Shown here: piece by piece, positions 1-9,397 of the stretch
How the letters are laid out: every line of letters starts with the position of its first letter
How positions within the stretch are numbered: position 1 is the first letter of the stretch
Source of the DNA: Brachionus plicatilis
Taxonomy: Eukaryota; Rotifera; Eurotatoria; Ploima; Brachionidae
Assembly: GCA_010279815.1 (NCBI GenBank)
Contig: QEOQ01000640.1
Span: 330,282-394,281 of the forward strand
Length of the DNA stretch: 64,000 bases
Direction: 5' to 3'
Program-made: the position numbers and the translations under genes
Notes under the pieces: model-generated
Seen by the model: only the letters and a program-made list of their open reading frames with translations
Databases searched by the model: none
Told to the model about the DNA's origin: nothing

Positions 1-334
1 GCATTCAATTGGTTCATCGAATTCAGACTCACATTCATCGTCTGATGAATAATCAGAAACAAGATATAAAGTTAATAGTAAAATTATAATTTTTTTAGTG
101 TCAAAAAGTTGAAAAATTTAACTGGGTTTAAAAAACCCCCTCCGGGACTTTATGTATAATTTTTTTTTTTGACACCAAAAAATTATAATTTATAAATTCT
201 AACTATTAAATTACATATACAATTCAATTTCAAATTGAAGAGGAAAAAAAAATTTAAAAAAAAAATTTTTTTCTGATTTTTATTCGATTTTTTGCAAAAA
301 AAAAGAGCTTAAAAAACCCGCGGGTCTTCTAGTG
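1..334 (-). mobile_element. End of a piggyBac-like DNA transposon
   Basis: The right edge is a TTAA tetranucleotide at 335-338 directly abutting the terminal motif CACTAGAAGACCCGCGGG (read on the minus strand from 334). TTAA target duplication plus a C(A/C)CTAGAA-type terminus is the hallmark of the piggyBac superfamily. The same CACTAGAAG terminus flanks the mini-element at 31519-32155. Reading left on the minus strand, positions 60-1 encode an acidic stretch (VSDYSSDDECESEFDEP) resembling the Asp/Glu/Ser-rich N-terminus of piggyBac transposases; the rest lies beyond the window. An internal inverted repeat (about 83-108 against 162-190, core GTGTCAAAA) makes a hairpin. The call rests mainly on the end structure; a start codon for the peptide is not visible. 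Confidence 0.5.
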
Positions 335-348
335 TTAAAGACCCTCAC

Positions 349-470
349 ACAATATTCAGCATGTATTTTGCATTATTTAGCATTTTGCAGAGAGACTTAA
401 TCAAGTACCATTCAAAAGTTATAAACAAAATACTATTTGATCTGATTTTTTTGATCCTAAACTTCAAAGT
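349..470 (+). repeat. Dispersed AT-rich repeat, copy A
   Basis: This block (AATATTCAGCATG..., TTTAGCATTTTGCAGAGAGA..., ending CCTAAACTTCAAAGTGCC) recurs nearly unchanged at 2809-2935 and in part at 2936-2990. The end motif CTTCAA(G/A)(A/G)TGCC resembles the terminus of the long-TIR element at 19150-20206, so these may be related non-autonomous copies. No coding capacity is evident. Confidence 0.6.
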
Positions 471-492
471 GCCAATATTTTACAAAAAAATG

Positions 493-1130
493 GGGTCTTG
501 TTGCTTATATGGCCAATTAACTTTTTGTCAGTTAGTGGCCAAATAACCTAATTTGTTGTCCGTCAATTTTTTTACCTGGCCACAAAAAAATTCAAAAAAA
601 ACCAAAAGTGAAAAAAATGAGTTAGTGGATGTTTTTTCAAAAATGAGTAGGGGCGATGAATAAAGTGATGATAAATTTTAATGTAAAAGAAGTAGATAGG
701 AATACAACTGAACTCCCTTTGTATGAGTCCGGTGGTGAAGATGAAGTTGAAGTAGTTGAAATTCCGTGTACTAGTGTGAGAAAAACAACAGCGTCTGATT
801 TGGTAACTGTAAGCTCAATTCTCATCAAAGAGCATCAAGTTGTTTCAGAAGTTGTTGAGTCAAACAAGAGTGGAGGACAAAAAAGGAGAAAAAGACCAAG
901 AAAAGAAGACACAAAAACCGATCAAGGTAATGAGACTGACAATAATTGAATAAATCATAAAAATTATGACTTAAGGAAAAGAAAAAATTAGATGATTTTG
1001 TTTGTAATTGGCCATATTTTTTTTTATTTGGACAGGAATTTTTTTTTAATTTTTCAATAAATTTTTTTTGGCCACTAATTGACAAAAAGTTAATTAGCCT
1101 GGCCAATTGGCCATATAAGAAACAAGACCC
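493..1130 (+). mobile_element. MULE-like mini-element with 9-base target duplication
   Basis: The ends form a long imperfect inverted repeat beginning GGGTCTTGTT(G/T)CTTATATGG and including a second conserved block around AACTTTTTGTCA(G/A)TTAGTGG. It is flanked by AAAAAAATG at 484-492 and again at 1132-1140, with one extra A beside the right end. A 9-base duplication and G-rich termini suggest the Mutator-like (MULE) superfamily. At 638 bases it is far too short for a transposase; it carries one 97-codon ORF (656-949). A second, larger element with a GGGTC terminus occurs at 42318-44972. Confidence 0.6.
656..949 (+). CDS. Small ORF inside the MULE-like mini-element
   Basis: An ATG-initiated ORF of 97 codons fills the centre of the 493-1130 element. 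The product has an acidic middle (ESGGEDEVEVVE) and a strongly basic tail (GGQKRRKRPRKE). A KRKRPRK tail also ends the ORF remnant at 1715-1975, and proteins of SWIM-zinc-finger MULE transposases commonly end in a similar Arg/Lys/Gly/Pro-rich tail. No catalytic motif is present, so this is best read as the C-terminal tail of a transposase-derived protein retained in a non-autonomous element. Whether it is expressed is unknown. Confidence 0.4.
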   Translation: MNKVMINFNVKEVDRNTTELPLYESGGEDEVEVVEIPCTSVRKTTASDLVTVSSILIKEHQVVSEVVESNKSGGQKRRKRPRKEDTKTDQGNETDNN

Positions 1131-1543
1131 AAAAAAAATGAAATAAAATTAACATAATACAATTTTTATTTTTTTTGCTTTTTATAAAATTATAACGAAA
1201 AATAGCCTCGTTCGATGAAAAAAAAGTTTTTTCTTAAAATCCTGGAAGTTTATAACTTAATTTGAAATGAATTTTCATCTATTTAAAAAAAATCGCTTTT
1301 ATTGTTAAACTTTCCTTAATTATCCTATAATCAAGAAGAAAATCTGTTGCGTCGCTATACCCTTTTTGAAAATTATAAGTCTTTCTCAAATAACTCATGA
1401 TTTTTTTCCATTTTAATTTTGAATTTTCTAAAAGCTGAATTTTTTCGATGAACTTTTAAAAGTTTGCCGATGTTGTAATTGATCTCATTTGAAAACTCAT
1501 TCAAATGATTGTCATTTTTATGATGTTTTTTCTTGTTCTTTTA
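1131..1543. other. No gene seen
   Basis: AT-rich spacer with homopolymer runs and many stops in all frames. I see no coding, RNA or repeat structure to support a feature. Confidence 0.5.
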
Positions 1544-2330
1544 GGCTTTGCCGTTGAAATCTTTGGCTTATATTTCTTGTAGTAGAAAAAATATTTTTTT
1601 TTATAGAATTTTTATTTTCGAAAAATAAAAAAAAAAATTAGAAAAAATATTTTTTTTTATAGAAAAATTATTTTTAAATATAGAAAAAATACTTAAGAAA
1701 ATCGAAAAAAAATATTAATTTTTTCTGGGTCTTTTACGTTTCGCGGTTTGACCGTTTTGATTTTCTAAAAATTGATTATTTCCACCAATGCTCAATATTT
1801 GATTTGATGTTGTCGCTGATTGAGTTTGAATTGAAGGTTCGATATTGGCTTGTATTGATCTGAAAATTTGCACATTTAAAGGAACAGTCGTATTTCTCTC
1901 TAGAGCCGGTAGAGCCTTTTTAGAGCCGGTAGAGCAAATTAACTTTTTTTTCCAATATTGACAACTGCAAGTGCTCAATTCCCAAATCTCATTGTTTATA
2001 TCTATAACATTTCATCAAGACTCTCTATCAAACTATTATATTTTTTGTAATAATCATACATTTTGGCTTCGCCCCGGGTTTTTTTTGTTGTCAATTAGTC
2101 ATTTAGTATTAAGTGATAGTTTTCTTAATCGATAAAGGTGAGAAAAAAGATAGTTATTTTTTTCTATTAGGAAAATTATTTTTTCTATAATCAAAAATAT
2201 TTTTTCTAAAGAAAAAAAATATCTTTAATAAATTCATATTTTCTACTGCTAAAAATATTTTTTCTATAAAAAAAAATATTTTCTTACTGCGAGAAATCGC
2301 TTACTTATAGTATAAGCCGAAATCTTTGAT
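1544..2330 (-). mobile_element. Degenerate TIR element with a SWIM-like ORF remnant
   Basis: Left end GAAATCTTTGGCTTATA followed by GTAGTAGAAAAAATATTT is mirrored at the right end (AAATATTTTCTTACTGCG...TATAAGCCGAAATC), giving imperfect inverted termini near 1557-1610 and 2270-2315. Inside, on the minus strand at about 1975-1715, is an open frame without a proper ATG. It starts with a CSCQYWKKKLIC segment resembling the first half of a SWIM zinc finger (CxC...C) and ends in TAKRKRPRKN. An 18-base tandem duplication (GCTCTACCGGCTCTA...) at about 1904-1936 interrupts the place where the SWIM histidine would be expected. Probably a decayed non-autonomous MULE. Confidence 0.4.
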
Positions 2331-2808
2331 GCTTTTTTTTTTTGAGTCTTTCTAGAGACTCAAATAAAAGAAAATTATGTTTGAAGCAAATTTTAATGAA
2401 AAAATGCCGAATGGCTTATTTTAAAAATAAAATTTAATATTTTTTTTATTTGTTTTACTTGCGTGTATTTTTTGTGATTTTCAAACATAACTTTTTTTAT
2501 ACTTTATATTTTTTTGTTTTACATTTTATTAAATTTAATAAAATATTATAATTAGCTCAGGTTTTTTTAAAGACACAATTTTTTTTACCAATAAAAAAAA
2601 TATTTCAAATAAGAAAAATTTCCTTTTTTATTCGATATGTTTACATCAAATGCAGGATGTAATTAAATGTTCACTAACGTAAAATGATGTAAAATTACGT
2701 TATTTCAAGTAAAACTTAATTACTGCAATTTTGCAGGAAAATGCATGTCATTAAAAAGTATTTAATTCAACTGCGCAATTTAATTGCAGAGTTTTTGAAG
2801 AGCCTATT
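2331..2808. other. No gene seen
   Basis: Low-complexity AT-rich DNA. A short ACGTAA/TTACGT-rich patch near 2680-2710 resembles the interior of other small inverted-repeat elements (for example 53254-53431), but no complete end pair is visible. Confidence 0.4.
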
Positions 2809-2990
2809 CTAATATTCAGCATGTTTTTTGCATTATTTAGCATTTTGCAGAGAGATTTAATCAAATACCATTCAGAAGTTAAAAAAAAAATTACTTTTTG
2901 ATCTGATTTTTTTGATCCTAAACTTCAAGATGCCCCTCATCTAATATTTAGCATGTTTGTTGCATTATTTAGCATTTTGCAGAAAGATTT
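2809..2990 (+). repeat. Dispersed AT-rich repeat, copies B and C
   Basis: Copy B (2809-2935) matches 349-470 closely through the TTTTGCAGAGAGA and GATCTGATTTTTTTGATCCT blocks. A partial copy C follows directly (about 2936-2990, CATCTAATATTTAGCATG). The tandem partial copy suggests insertion of one repeat next to or into another. No ORF. Confidence 0.6.
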
Positions 2991-3164
2991 ACTATAATAG
3001 AAACCTGACCCCCCAACAAAACGCCATTATTTTTTGTAGAGAATTTCAAAGAATTGTTCATCTTTGAAAGAACATGTTAAGTTGATGACAAAAAAGAGGC
3101 AAAAAGAAGCAAAAATAAATGTAAAAAATTTCGCGTCATTCAAGGCAAATTGAAGTTTCTGATC

Positions 3165-3560
3165 GAATTTCACAATTAAAACGATCATTTAAATTTTAAA
3201 AATTAATTACTTTAATGAATTTTGTAATTTTTAATAAATAGATGCTAAACATTACTAGACATGTTATGCCTGATAATGGTCATTATCAAATTAACATCAA
3301 AATGATTGACCTCTAATTTATTTAACAAAAAATAAACAAAAATTTAAATACCAATTAAAAATTCAGGATAAGTTAATTCAGAAATTTAAATTCTTAACTT
3401 TTATATTCATTCATTAGAACCAAAATAATTTTACTTTGACACTTAAACAAATTAAATTTTGAAAAATCATTTTTTTTTTTCTTTAAAAGTTTTTATTAAA
3501 ATCAAAAAAAAAATTAAATCTATTAAAGTTCAATTTAAAAGGGATATTTTACGATTTTAT
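3165..3560 (+). repeat. Dispersed repeat shared with CFAP92 intron
   Basis: About 400 bases align in direct orientation with 53755-54095. Shared landmarks include TTAACATCAAAATGATTGA (TTAGCATCAAAATAATTGA there), CTCTAATTTATTTAACAAAA, AAGTTAATTCAGAAATT and TTTATTAAAATCAA. No coding frame. It is an interspersed repeat of unknown class. Confidence 0.55.
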
Positions 3561-4221
3561 AAATAAAAACTACTATTTTATATAATGCTGTGTTTAATTT
3601 TCTCATTTCTAAACCTTGAATATATTTGAAATTAGAAAAAAAATTAATGTATAAAATTTTTATATTTAAAAATTTATCAAAATTTATTTATTACTTAATT
3701 TTAATTATTCAATTTATTATAATGATCTTTTAAACAAATAAGATTTTTGATTTTAATTATAGATCGAAAAAAACTTCCTCAATTGAGAAATAAAATTTCT
3801 GATTTTTACATTTTTTTTTCATCATGTATTAGCCTTTTTTCGGTCCGTTTTGTAGCATGCCGGTCACCCAACGGACGGCCATCTTACGGCCTCTATACGG
3901 TCGTAAGATAAATCTTGATCATGTTTAATTAGGCTATTATACTTTATTCTAATTTTTTTCAGTTTTAAATTTTAATAGCGAATTAACTGTAGTTTATTTT
4001 ACCTTCAGATAAAACAGGAAGAGTAAAATTGAAAATAAAAAACAATTTTCCAATTTTATAAAATTTCTTGGGTTTATTTATACGATATTTTTAAATATAC
4101 TTTTTAAAATCAAAATAACCAAAATAGCTAAACTGACCACATGTTATAGCCAGAACCAGAGGTCCGTCTTCCACCAACTGGCACTTTACTGGTCTAACTT
4201 ATAGCGTTTTTTGAAGTGCAA
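3561..4221. other. No gene seen; small GC-richer hairpin
   Basis: Mostly AT-rich spacer. At 3845-3910 there is a local GC-richer patch containing the palindrome ATCTTACG (3881-3888) / CGTAAGAT (3902-3909), probably the end of a decayed TIR element. Nothing else could be supported. Confidence 0.4.
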
Positions 4222-4659
4222 TCAAATTCTAAGCTCAATAACTTGTTTATCAACATCCCATCAATTGGACCTAATACAAAATTCTTGGACAGCTTGATCG
4301 AAAAACTAAAATAGAACCCAACCAGCTTTGTTTATGATGATCAGAAAATCCTTACACAACAAGAAATTGTGACTTTTGGTTTGTGACTTTACAAGAGGAC
4401 CAAATTAATCAAAAAATTAGAAAAAGAAAGAGGAAATTAACAAATTTATTTAACTGACTGCGCCAAAAAAATAGTAGAAGAATCTGAGGAGCTCAAATTA
4501 AAAGTTAATGGTAAGAAACCTTTGTTCAATCCATTGGAAGATAAACGTTTTGCTGAATTTTTCACTCGTCCAAAATAAGGAATAGACATTAATTCAGAGA
4601 AATAAAAACTATTCCATCCAGTTGTTCAAAAAGTAAATTAGAAACAATTAAAGTAAAAA
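4222..4659 (+). pseudogene. Decayed unrecognised ORF with in-frame stops
   Basis: One reading frame starting at TCA 4222 stays protein-like for about 145 codons (for example IPSIGPNTKFLDSLIEKLK, then DCAKKIVEESEELKLKVNG and KKPLFNPLEDKRFAEFF). It is interrupted by a TAG, a TGA and a TAA before a TAA at 4576-4578, with more stops after that. The composition (charged, Lys/Glu-rich) and continuous frame suggest a once-functional coding region broken by point mutations rather than chance. I do not recognise the protein; a transposon origin is likely given the surroundings. Confidence 0.35.
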
Positions 4660-4817
4660 GTTGTTGAAAATGTGTGAGCATCTAAAGAAATTGATCAAGA
4701 AAGGAGAGTATTTCAGAAGTTAGTGATTACTCCGCTTCGGAAAGTTTCTCGGATAATGGACATCAACGGGAACACAATGTCAAGGAGGAGTTTTAACAAA
4801 TTCAACGATTTACTTAA

Positions 4818-5215
4818 ATAGTTCCGAGCTATTAAGCTTCAGATGAAAATTAATATGAATAGCTGGATAAAGACATGTAGTAATTTTTGACAAAAGCCTC
4901 GCAGTAGAAGAAGCAATGCGTGCATTCAAATTAAAAATAGAGCCAATAAGCCTTTTTAATATTTGAATTATTATTGTATGTACACTCGAAGGACATTTAG
5001 GACAAAACTTCAATATTATGAAATAATCTAGCATATCGTGTTAAAAATTGGTTACCACAATTCAGATTTGTTTTAAGTTTAAAAACTTTATTTTTAATTC
5101 AAATGCACGCATTGTTTCTTCAAATGCGAGGCTATAGTCAAAATATACTACATTTCCTTATCCAGATAAATTAGATTTCATCTTAACCTTAATAGTTCGC
5201 AGCTATTTAAGTTCT
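4818..5215. repeat. Foldback (inverted) repeat with about 140-base arms
   Basis: The sequence at 4818-4945 is repeated in reverse complement at about 5080-5215. Matching blocks are the AAATAG...CGAGCTATTAAG end, AATAGCTGGATAA, ACATGTAGTA, GCCTCGCA and GAAGAAGCAATGCGTGCATT. Arms are perhaps 70 percent identical by eye, with a spacer of about 130 bases. This is a foldback-type insertion or two ends of a deleted element. A small gene follows immediately (5290). Confidence 0.55.
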
Positions 5216-5289
5216 AGCAAATCGAGTTTTTTTTATTTTAATCTAGTAGAAAAATTTTCCATTTAAAAAAAATTTTAGTTTAAAGAAAA

Positions 5290-5778
5290 ATGATAAGCCA
5301 ATTCGCAGATAAAGGAATTGAAGCGTTAACGCTTTTAAAAACGGCAAGCCCTCAATTAGATCACATTGCATCCCTTGCTTCTAGTATTGAAAGCATGGCA
5401 GCTAGTTTGAGATCGTTAGATGAAAAGCTAACTCAGCTTGATATGAAAGTGGACAAATTGGACTACAAGGTGACTCAAAATGATAATAAAACTGCTGTTA
5501 GATTGTCAAATATGTTAGTCAACTCTGACAAATCTTTGATTAATTGGCTTAAAGTAATTTTACATTTTGAATCTTATAAAACTTTATTTAAATTTTCAAC
5601 CTAGATTCCTAGCAAAAATCTTCCTCACAAATGTAAAGATTTGGCAAGTTTTAAAGTATTGAATGAAAAGCAAGTGAAAGATTTTCTTGAATACTATCAA
5701 ATCAAAGAAAAACATGATTCAGAACATAAAACTTTGGCCAATTATCTAGGAATTAATCCAGGTTTTGTAGTTAAATAA
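5290..5778 (+). CDS. Two-exon coiled-coil protein, unrecognised
   Basis: Exons are 5290-5553 and 5605-5778 with a 51-base intron (GTAATT...ACCTAG); both exons are whole codons and give a 145-residue protein. Residues about 25-65 form a heptad-like coiled coil (SLRSLDEKLTQLDMKVDKLD). The second exon is Lys-rich and ends GINPGFVVK. Without the intron the first frame would run on for 16 more codons. The consistent splice makes this a plausible real gene, but it sits between transposon fragments and could belong to one. I do not recognise the family. Confidence 0.5.
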
Positions 5779-6001
5779 GAGGTTTTTAAAAAAGACATAT
5801 ATAATTCTATTAGTTTTTAATTTTTAATAAAAATTTGTTTATTAATTTAAATTTTTAATTTTAAATAACTTTATTGATAATTTAAATATTTAAATATGAT
5901 TTTATATGATAACTAAAAATAAGCCTTAGTTTTTAGAGTTCTAAGTTAAAAGATTTCTAATCATTTTATCCAGAGTTGCTTAAAAATCACAAGTCTAAAG
6001 T

Positions 6002-6576
6002 AAGGTGGGAATTGGAATTTTAAAATGGGAATTTTAAAAACGAAACGGCCCCAATGGTCACGACCTAAAACCGTACTATCAGCGGTGCCCTACCGAATCA
6101 ACCATACCGAGCCAAGCATACTTCAAATGCCACAAATATGTTGATTAAAAAAAATTTATAAAAAATTGTAAAATAAATTTTAAATCATTAATAAAATTAT
6201 AATTTTATAATTATATGTAAAATTGATTGATTTCATTATTTTATCTTCGTTTTAAAATTAAATTAAATTAAATAAAAAATAAATCTGCAATTTAAAAATA
6301 AAGATTAAATTGGAGATTTACTTTTTTTTAATTTTTATTATTACAGAAGAAAATATGAAAAATTAAATAATTAAATTAACAAAGAATAAATATACAATCT
6401 TATTTAGAATTTAGAATTTACTTCACATTTTTTTCTTTATTTTTCATTAACATGTTTGTGGCATTTAAAATTTGCTTGATTCGGTACGGTTGGTACGGTT
6501 GATTCGGTAGGGCACCGCTGATGGACGGTTTTAGGTCGCGAACATTGGAGCCGTGTCGTTTTTAAAATACCCACTG
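6002..6576. mobile_element. Long-TIR MITE with GC-rich arms
   Basis: About 130 bases at 6002-6140 recur in reverse complement at 6450-6576. Shared blocks include TTTTAAAAACGA, CGACCTAAAACCGT, ATCAGCGGTGCCCTACCGAA and AAATGCCACAAA. The right terminus reads CAGTGGGTATTTT inwards; the left terminus has a short internal duplication of GGGAATTTTAAAA. The core is AT-rich and has no ORF. The TACGGTTGGTACGG motif in the right arm is the same unit that forms the minisatellite at 23.3-23.6 kb. Confidence 0.65.
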
Positions 6577-7723
6577 TATCTATTAAATGGTTAATATTTA
6601 AATATTATTAAATGGTATATAATTATAACTTGACACTTACAAATTGAATACAAAAAAATAAGTAATCTTCTTGTTGAAAAATAAAATTTAGTAATCTAAA
6701 ATTTTTGCTAATAAAAAAATATTGTGATTTATCTTTTGAGTCAAGTCCAATTTGATCTTGTCAAGCGAAATTGAAAAAAAATCATTTAAGAATTAGTAAT
6801 ATTTTTCAAATAACTTAAATAAAATGTCTAGTGTAGATATTTTTTTAAATTTGAAGAATTTTTAGTTTTTTCTTAACAAAATTTTCTAAAAATTCCAAAG
6901 CTAAGCGTTGTCTTAAAAAAACTTAAATTGATAATATTTTGTCATTTGATCACTTTTTGGTTAAGAAACTAATAAAAATAATATTTTATTTAAGAATAAA
7001 AGTCTTTTGACTTGACTTGAAAATTTATTCTTTAAAAATAAGTCTTTTGCCGTTCGATCTAGTTATTAAGGCGGCTATTTTTATTTCAAAGACTTTACAA
7101 TGACTTTTTTTTCTGACTTTTATGCAAGTCTGATTTTAAGAAATAAATACTAAATTTTCAAACAAAACAAAAATGATCTTTTTGAAGAAGACACCAAAAT
7201 TTTAAAAGAAAATGAATAAAATTTTTAAATTTAGATTATCGGTCAAGATGTAAAATGGGTTTATAAAACTTTAGTTGGTACGTGTATGAACTAATGACAT
7301 TGAGCGTGTTTTTATATATAAATATTATTTTGTGTCATTTTCTATGTTTTTTATTCATATGTAATAAATTGAAGAAAACAAATATTTCCTAATTTGAGAA
7401 TAAATATTTTTTGATATAATGATCTTCTTAATTCAATCTAGTTCATAAATAATGATCTAATATCATTAAAAGTTTAATTTATTCTCCCTACAACTAAAAA
7501 TCAAAATAAAAAATCTGAATTGAGACAAAATTTTCTTAACAATAAACGAAAATTATTATGAACATTATAAAAAAGAATAAATTTTATTATTCATAAATAT
7601 TTTTAATTATAAAATGGCACGAATAAATATTCAGAGCCTAGAGTTGGGTGTAATAGAGAAAATAATCTTGATTAAAGCCTTATTCTTACTTTTAGAAAAA
7701 TCAGCAGGAGAAAGAATTCAACG
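6577..7723. other. No gene seen; upstream region of CNPPD1
   Basis: AT-rich, stop-dense DNA. No RNA gene or clear repeat. The last few hundred bases presumably hold the promoter and 5' leader of the gene starting at 7724, but no motif is distinct enough to call. Confidence 0.45.
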
Positions 7724-9118
7724 ATGCGATTAAGCTTTATGAGAGAGAAAAGTATTGATAAAGAAAGATTTCACAAGAACCTCTTTCTAAATGAACTAGA
7801 CAATAGTGATGACGGATTTTTATCAGACTATGACTATTTAGTCGATGACGATCGTTCTAAAAATTTCAAATTAAGTAGCCTGTCTTTGCCATTAACAGGT
7901 TTTTTAAGCCAAAACAAAATTATTAAATTTCTATTTAAAATATTAAAAGACACCATTGCCGAGTATGTACAGGGTTTGTCAAAAGACAAATTTTTTCTAA
8001 ATGATTTGTCTTTTGTGTTTGAGATGTCAAGAAAGAGAGCGATCTCACCATATGCCATAATAGTGGCGCTCTTGTATCTAAAGCGCCTAAAAACAAAAAT
8101 CAATGCCTCAAAATATGAAAAAAAATCTTCATACTGGCCCTGTTATTCTGCTAAAAATCTAATTGATTCTTATTTTAATTCAAAAAATAGCGAATTTGAA
8201 AATTTTGGCAACACTGAACTTTGTCTAGTATCAATAGTAAGAAAATGTTTAGCTTTTTTGACAAGTTTTTTTTTTAACTTGAATTTTTTTAAGCTTTTGG
8301 CAAGTAAATTCCTGATCGATGAAGGAGAAGATGATGAAATTTACAATGATCAATGGGCTGATGCTGCTGATATACCGGTAGAAAAAATTAATAAATTGGA
8401 AAAATTTTTTTTAAATAAAATGGTAATTAAATTTTTGGAATTGTTGTTTTTTAAATCAGAAATTGTTTTTATTAAGGAATGGGAATTGTTTGTTTCAGGA
8501 GCTGAATTTTGGAAATTTACCAATGAATTGACTGAAAAGTATAAAAATTTCTTTTGTTAAATAAAATTGAATATTTATAAAAATTAAATGTGTAGAGCTA
8601 CTCGAAAAAAAGTAAAACTTCAACTCGGTAATTGTACATATTCAGACCTAGAAGCCTTATTATCTTTTTCAAAGCAGTTCTCCTTGGCGTCCACATTAAA
8701 AAGTTTTACTTTATTAATAAAAATATTTTTTGTATGTTCTTCAACATTGCTTTATGTAACCTTGTCGACCTATTTCGTTGCCCATGGTATAATAGTTGCC
8801 AAAAATCATCTTTCTAGCTCGTCTCACATTCTTATCAGTATGCAAAAGTCATGGAATCAAAACAGCACAATCGATTTAGATAATGGAAATATTGTCAATG
8901 ATAATAATGAAAGCAATGTTATTGAAAAAAGTCAAGAAGTAAACTTTGAAAATACAGTGGATCATCATCAAATAAAACAAATTAAGTTTTGCCGGTCACA
9001 ATTGAACTGTTCGCTGGAAAGTTACAATAAGATTGATGACAATCTGGGCGCTCAATCTAGAAAAGAACTTTACATATTTAATCAAGTTTTTAAGCAAACG
9101 TTTAGGCTTATTTTTTGA
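7724..9118 (+). CDS. CNPPD1: CNPPD1-like cyclin-box membrane protein
   Basis: Proposed exons are 7724-7898, 7950-8236, 8294-8422, 8477-8538 and 8596-9118, giving 391 residues. The junctions were chosen because they join conserved blocks of the CNPPD1 (cyclin Pas1/PHO80 domain) family: SLPLT|D before a Ser-Arg-Lys-Arg-Ala-ISPYA block, LVSI|LLASKFLIDEGEDDE, and NKM|EWELFVSG. The acidic DEGEDDEIYNDQWA segment is characteristic. After the cyclin box come GNCTYSDLEALLS and one or two hydrophobic stretches (about residues 245-290), consistent with the membrane segment in family members; the C-terminal 100 residues are Asn/Ser-rich and unconserved. The first three introns are 51, 57 and 54 bases, multiples of three without in-frame stops, so unspliced reading would insert extra residues. 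The role of CNPPD1 is poorly known. Confidence 0.75.
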
Positions 9119-9397
9119 TTGACTTTTATTTACTATGTTTCGGTTTTAGAATTATTATATCTAGAGTTATAAATTCAAAAAAAAATCTTCAAATTAAAAA
9201 TAAATAATTTAAAAATATGTTTTTTTTTTATTTAAATAATCGCGTCTAAGAAATTTGGCTTTTTGCTAAGCTAATTGCCAAATTGATATTTAAATATGGA
9301 ATTTCTAACAGTTAACAAATTTTCTTTAAAAAAATTTTTTTAAAGAGAAAAATTATTTTTCTTTTATTCTAATATTAAATGAGAAAAAGAAAAAAAA
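9119..9397. other. Convergent intergenic spacer
   Basis: Short AT-rich gap between the 3' ends of the CNPPD1-like gene (+) and hexokinase (-), holding both 3' UTRs. Nothing else supported. Confidence 0.5.
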
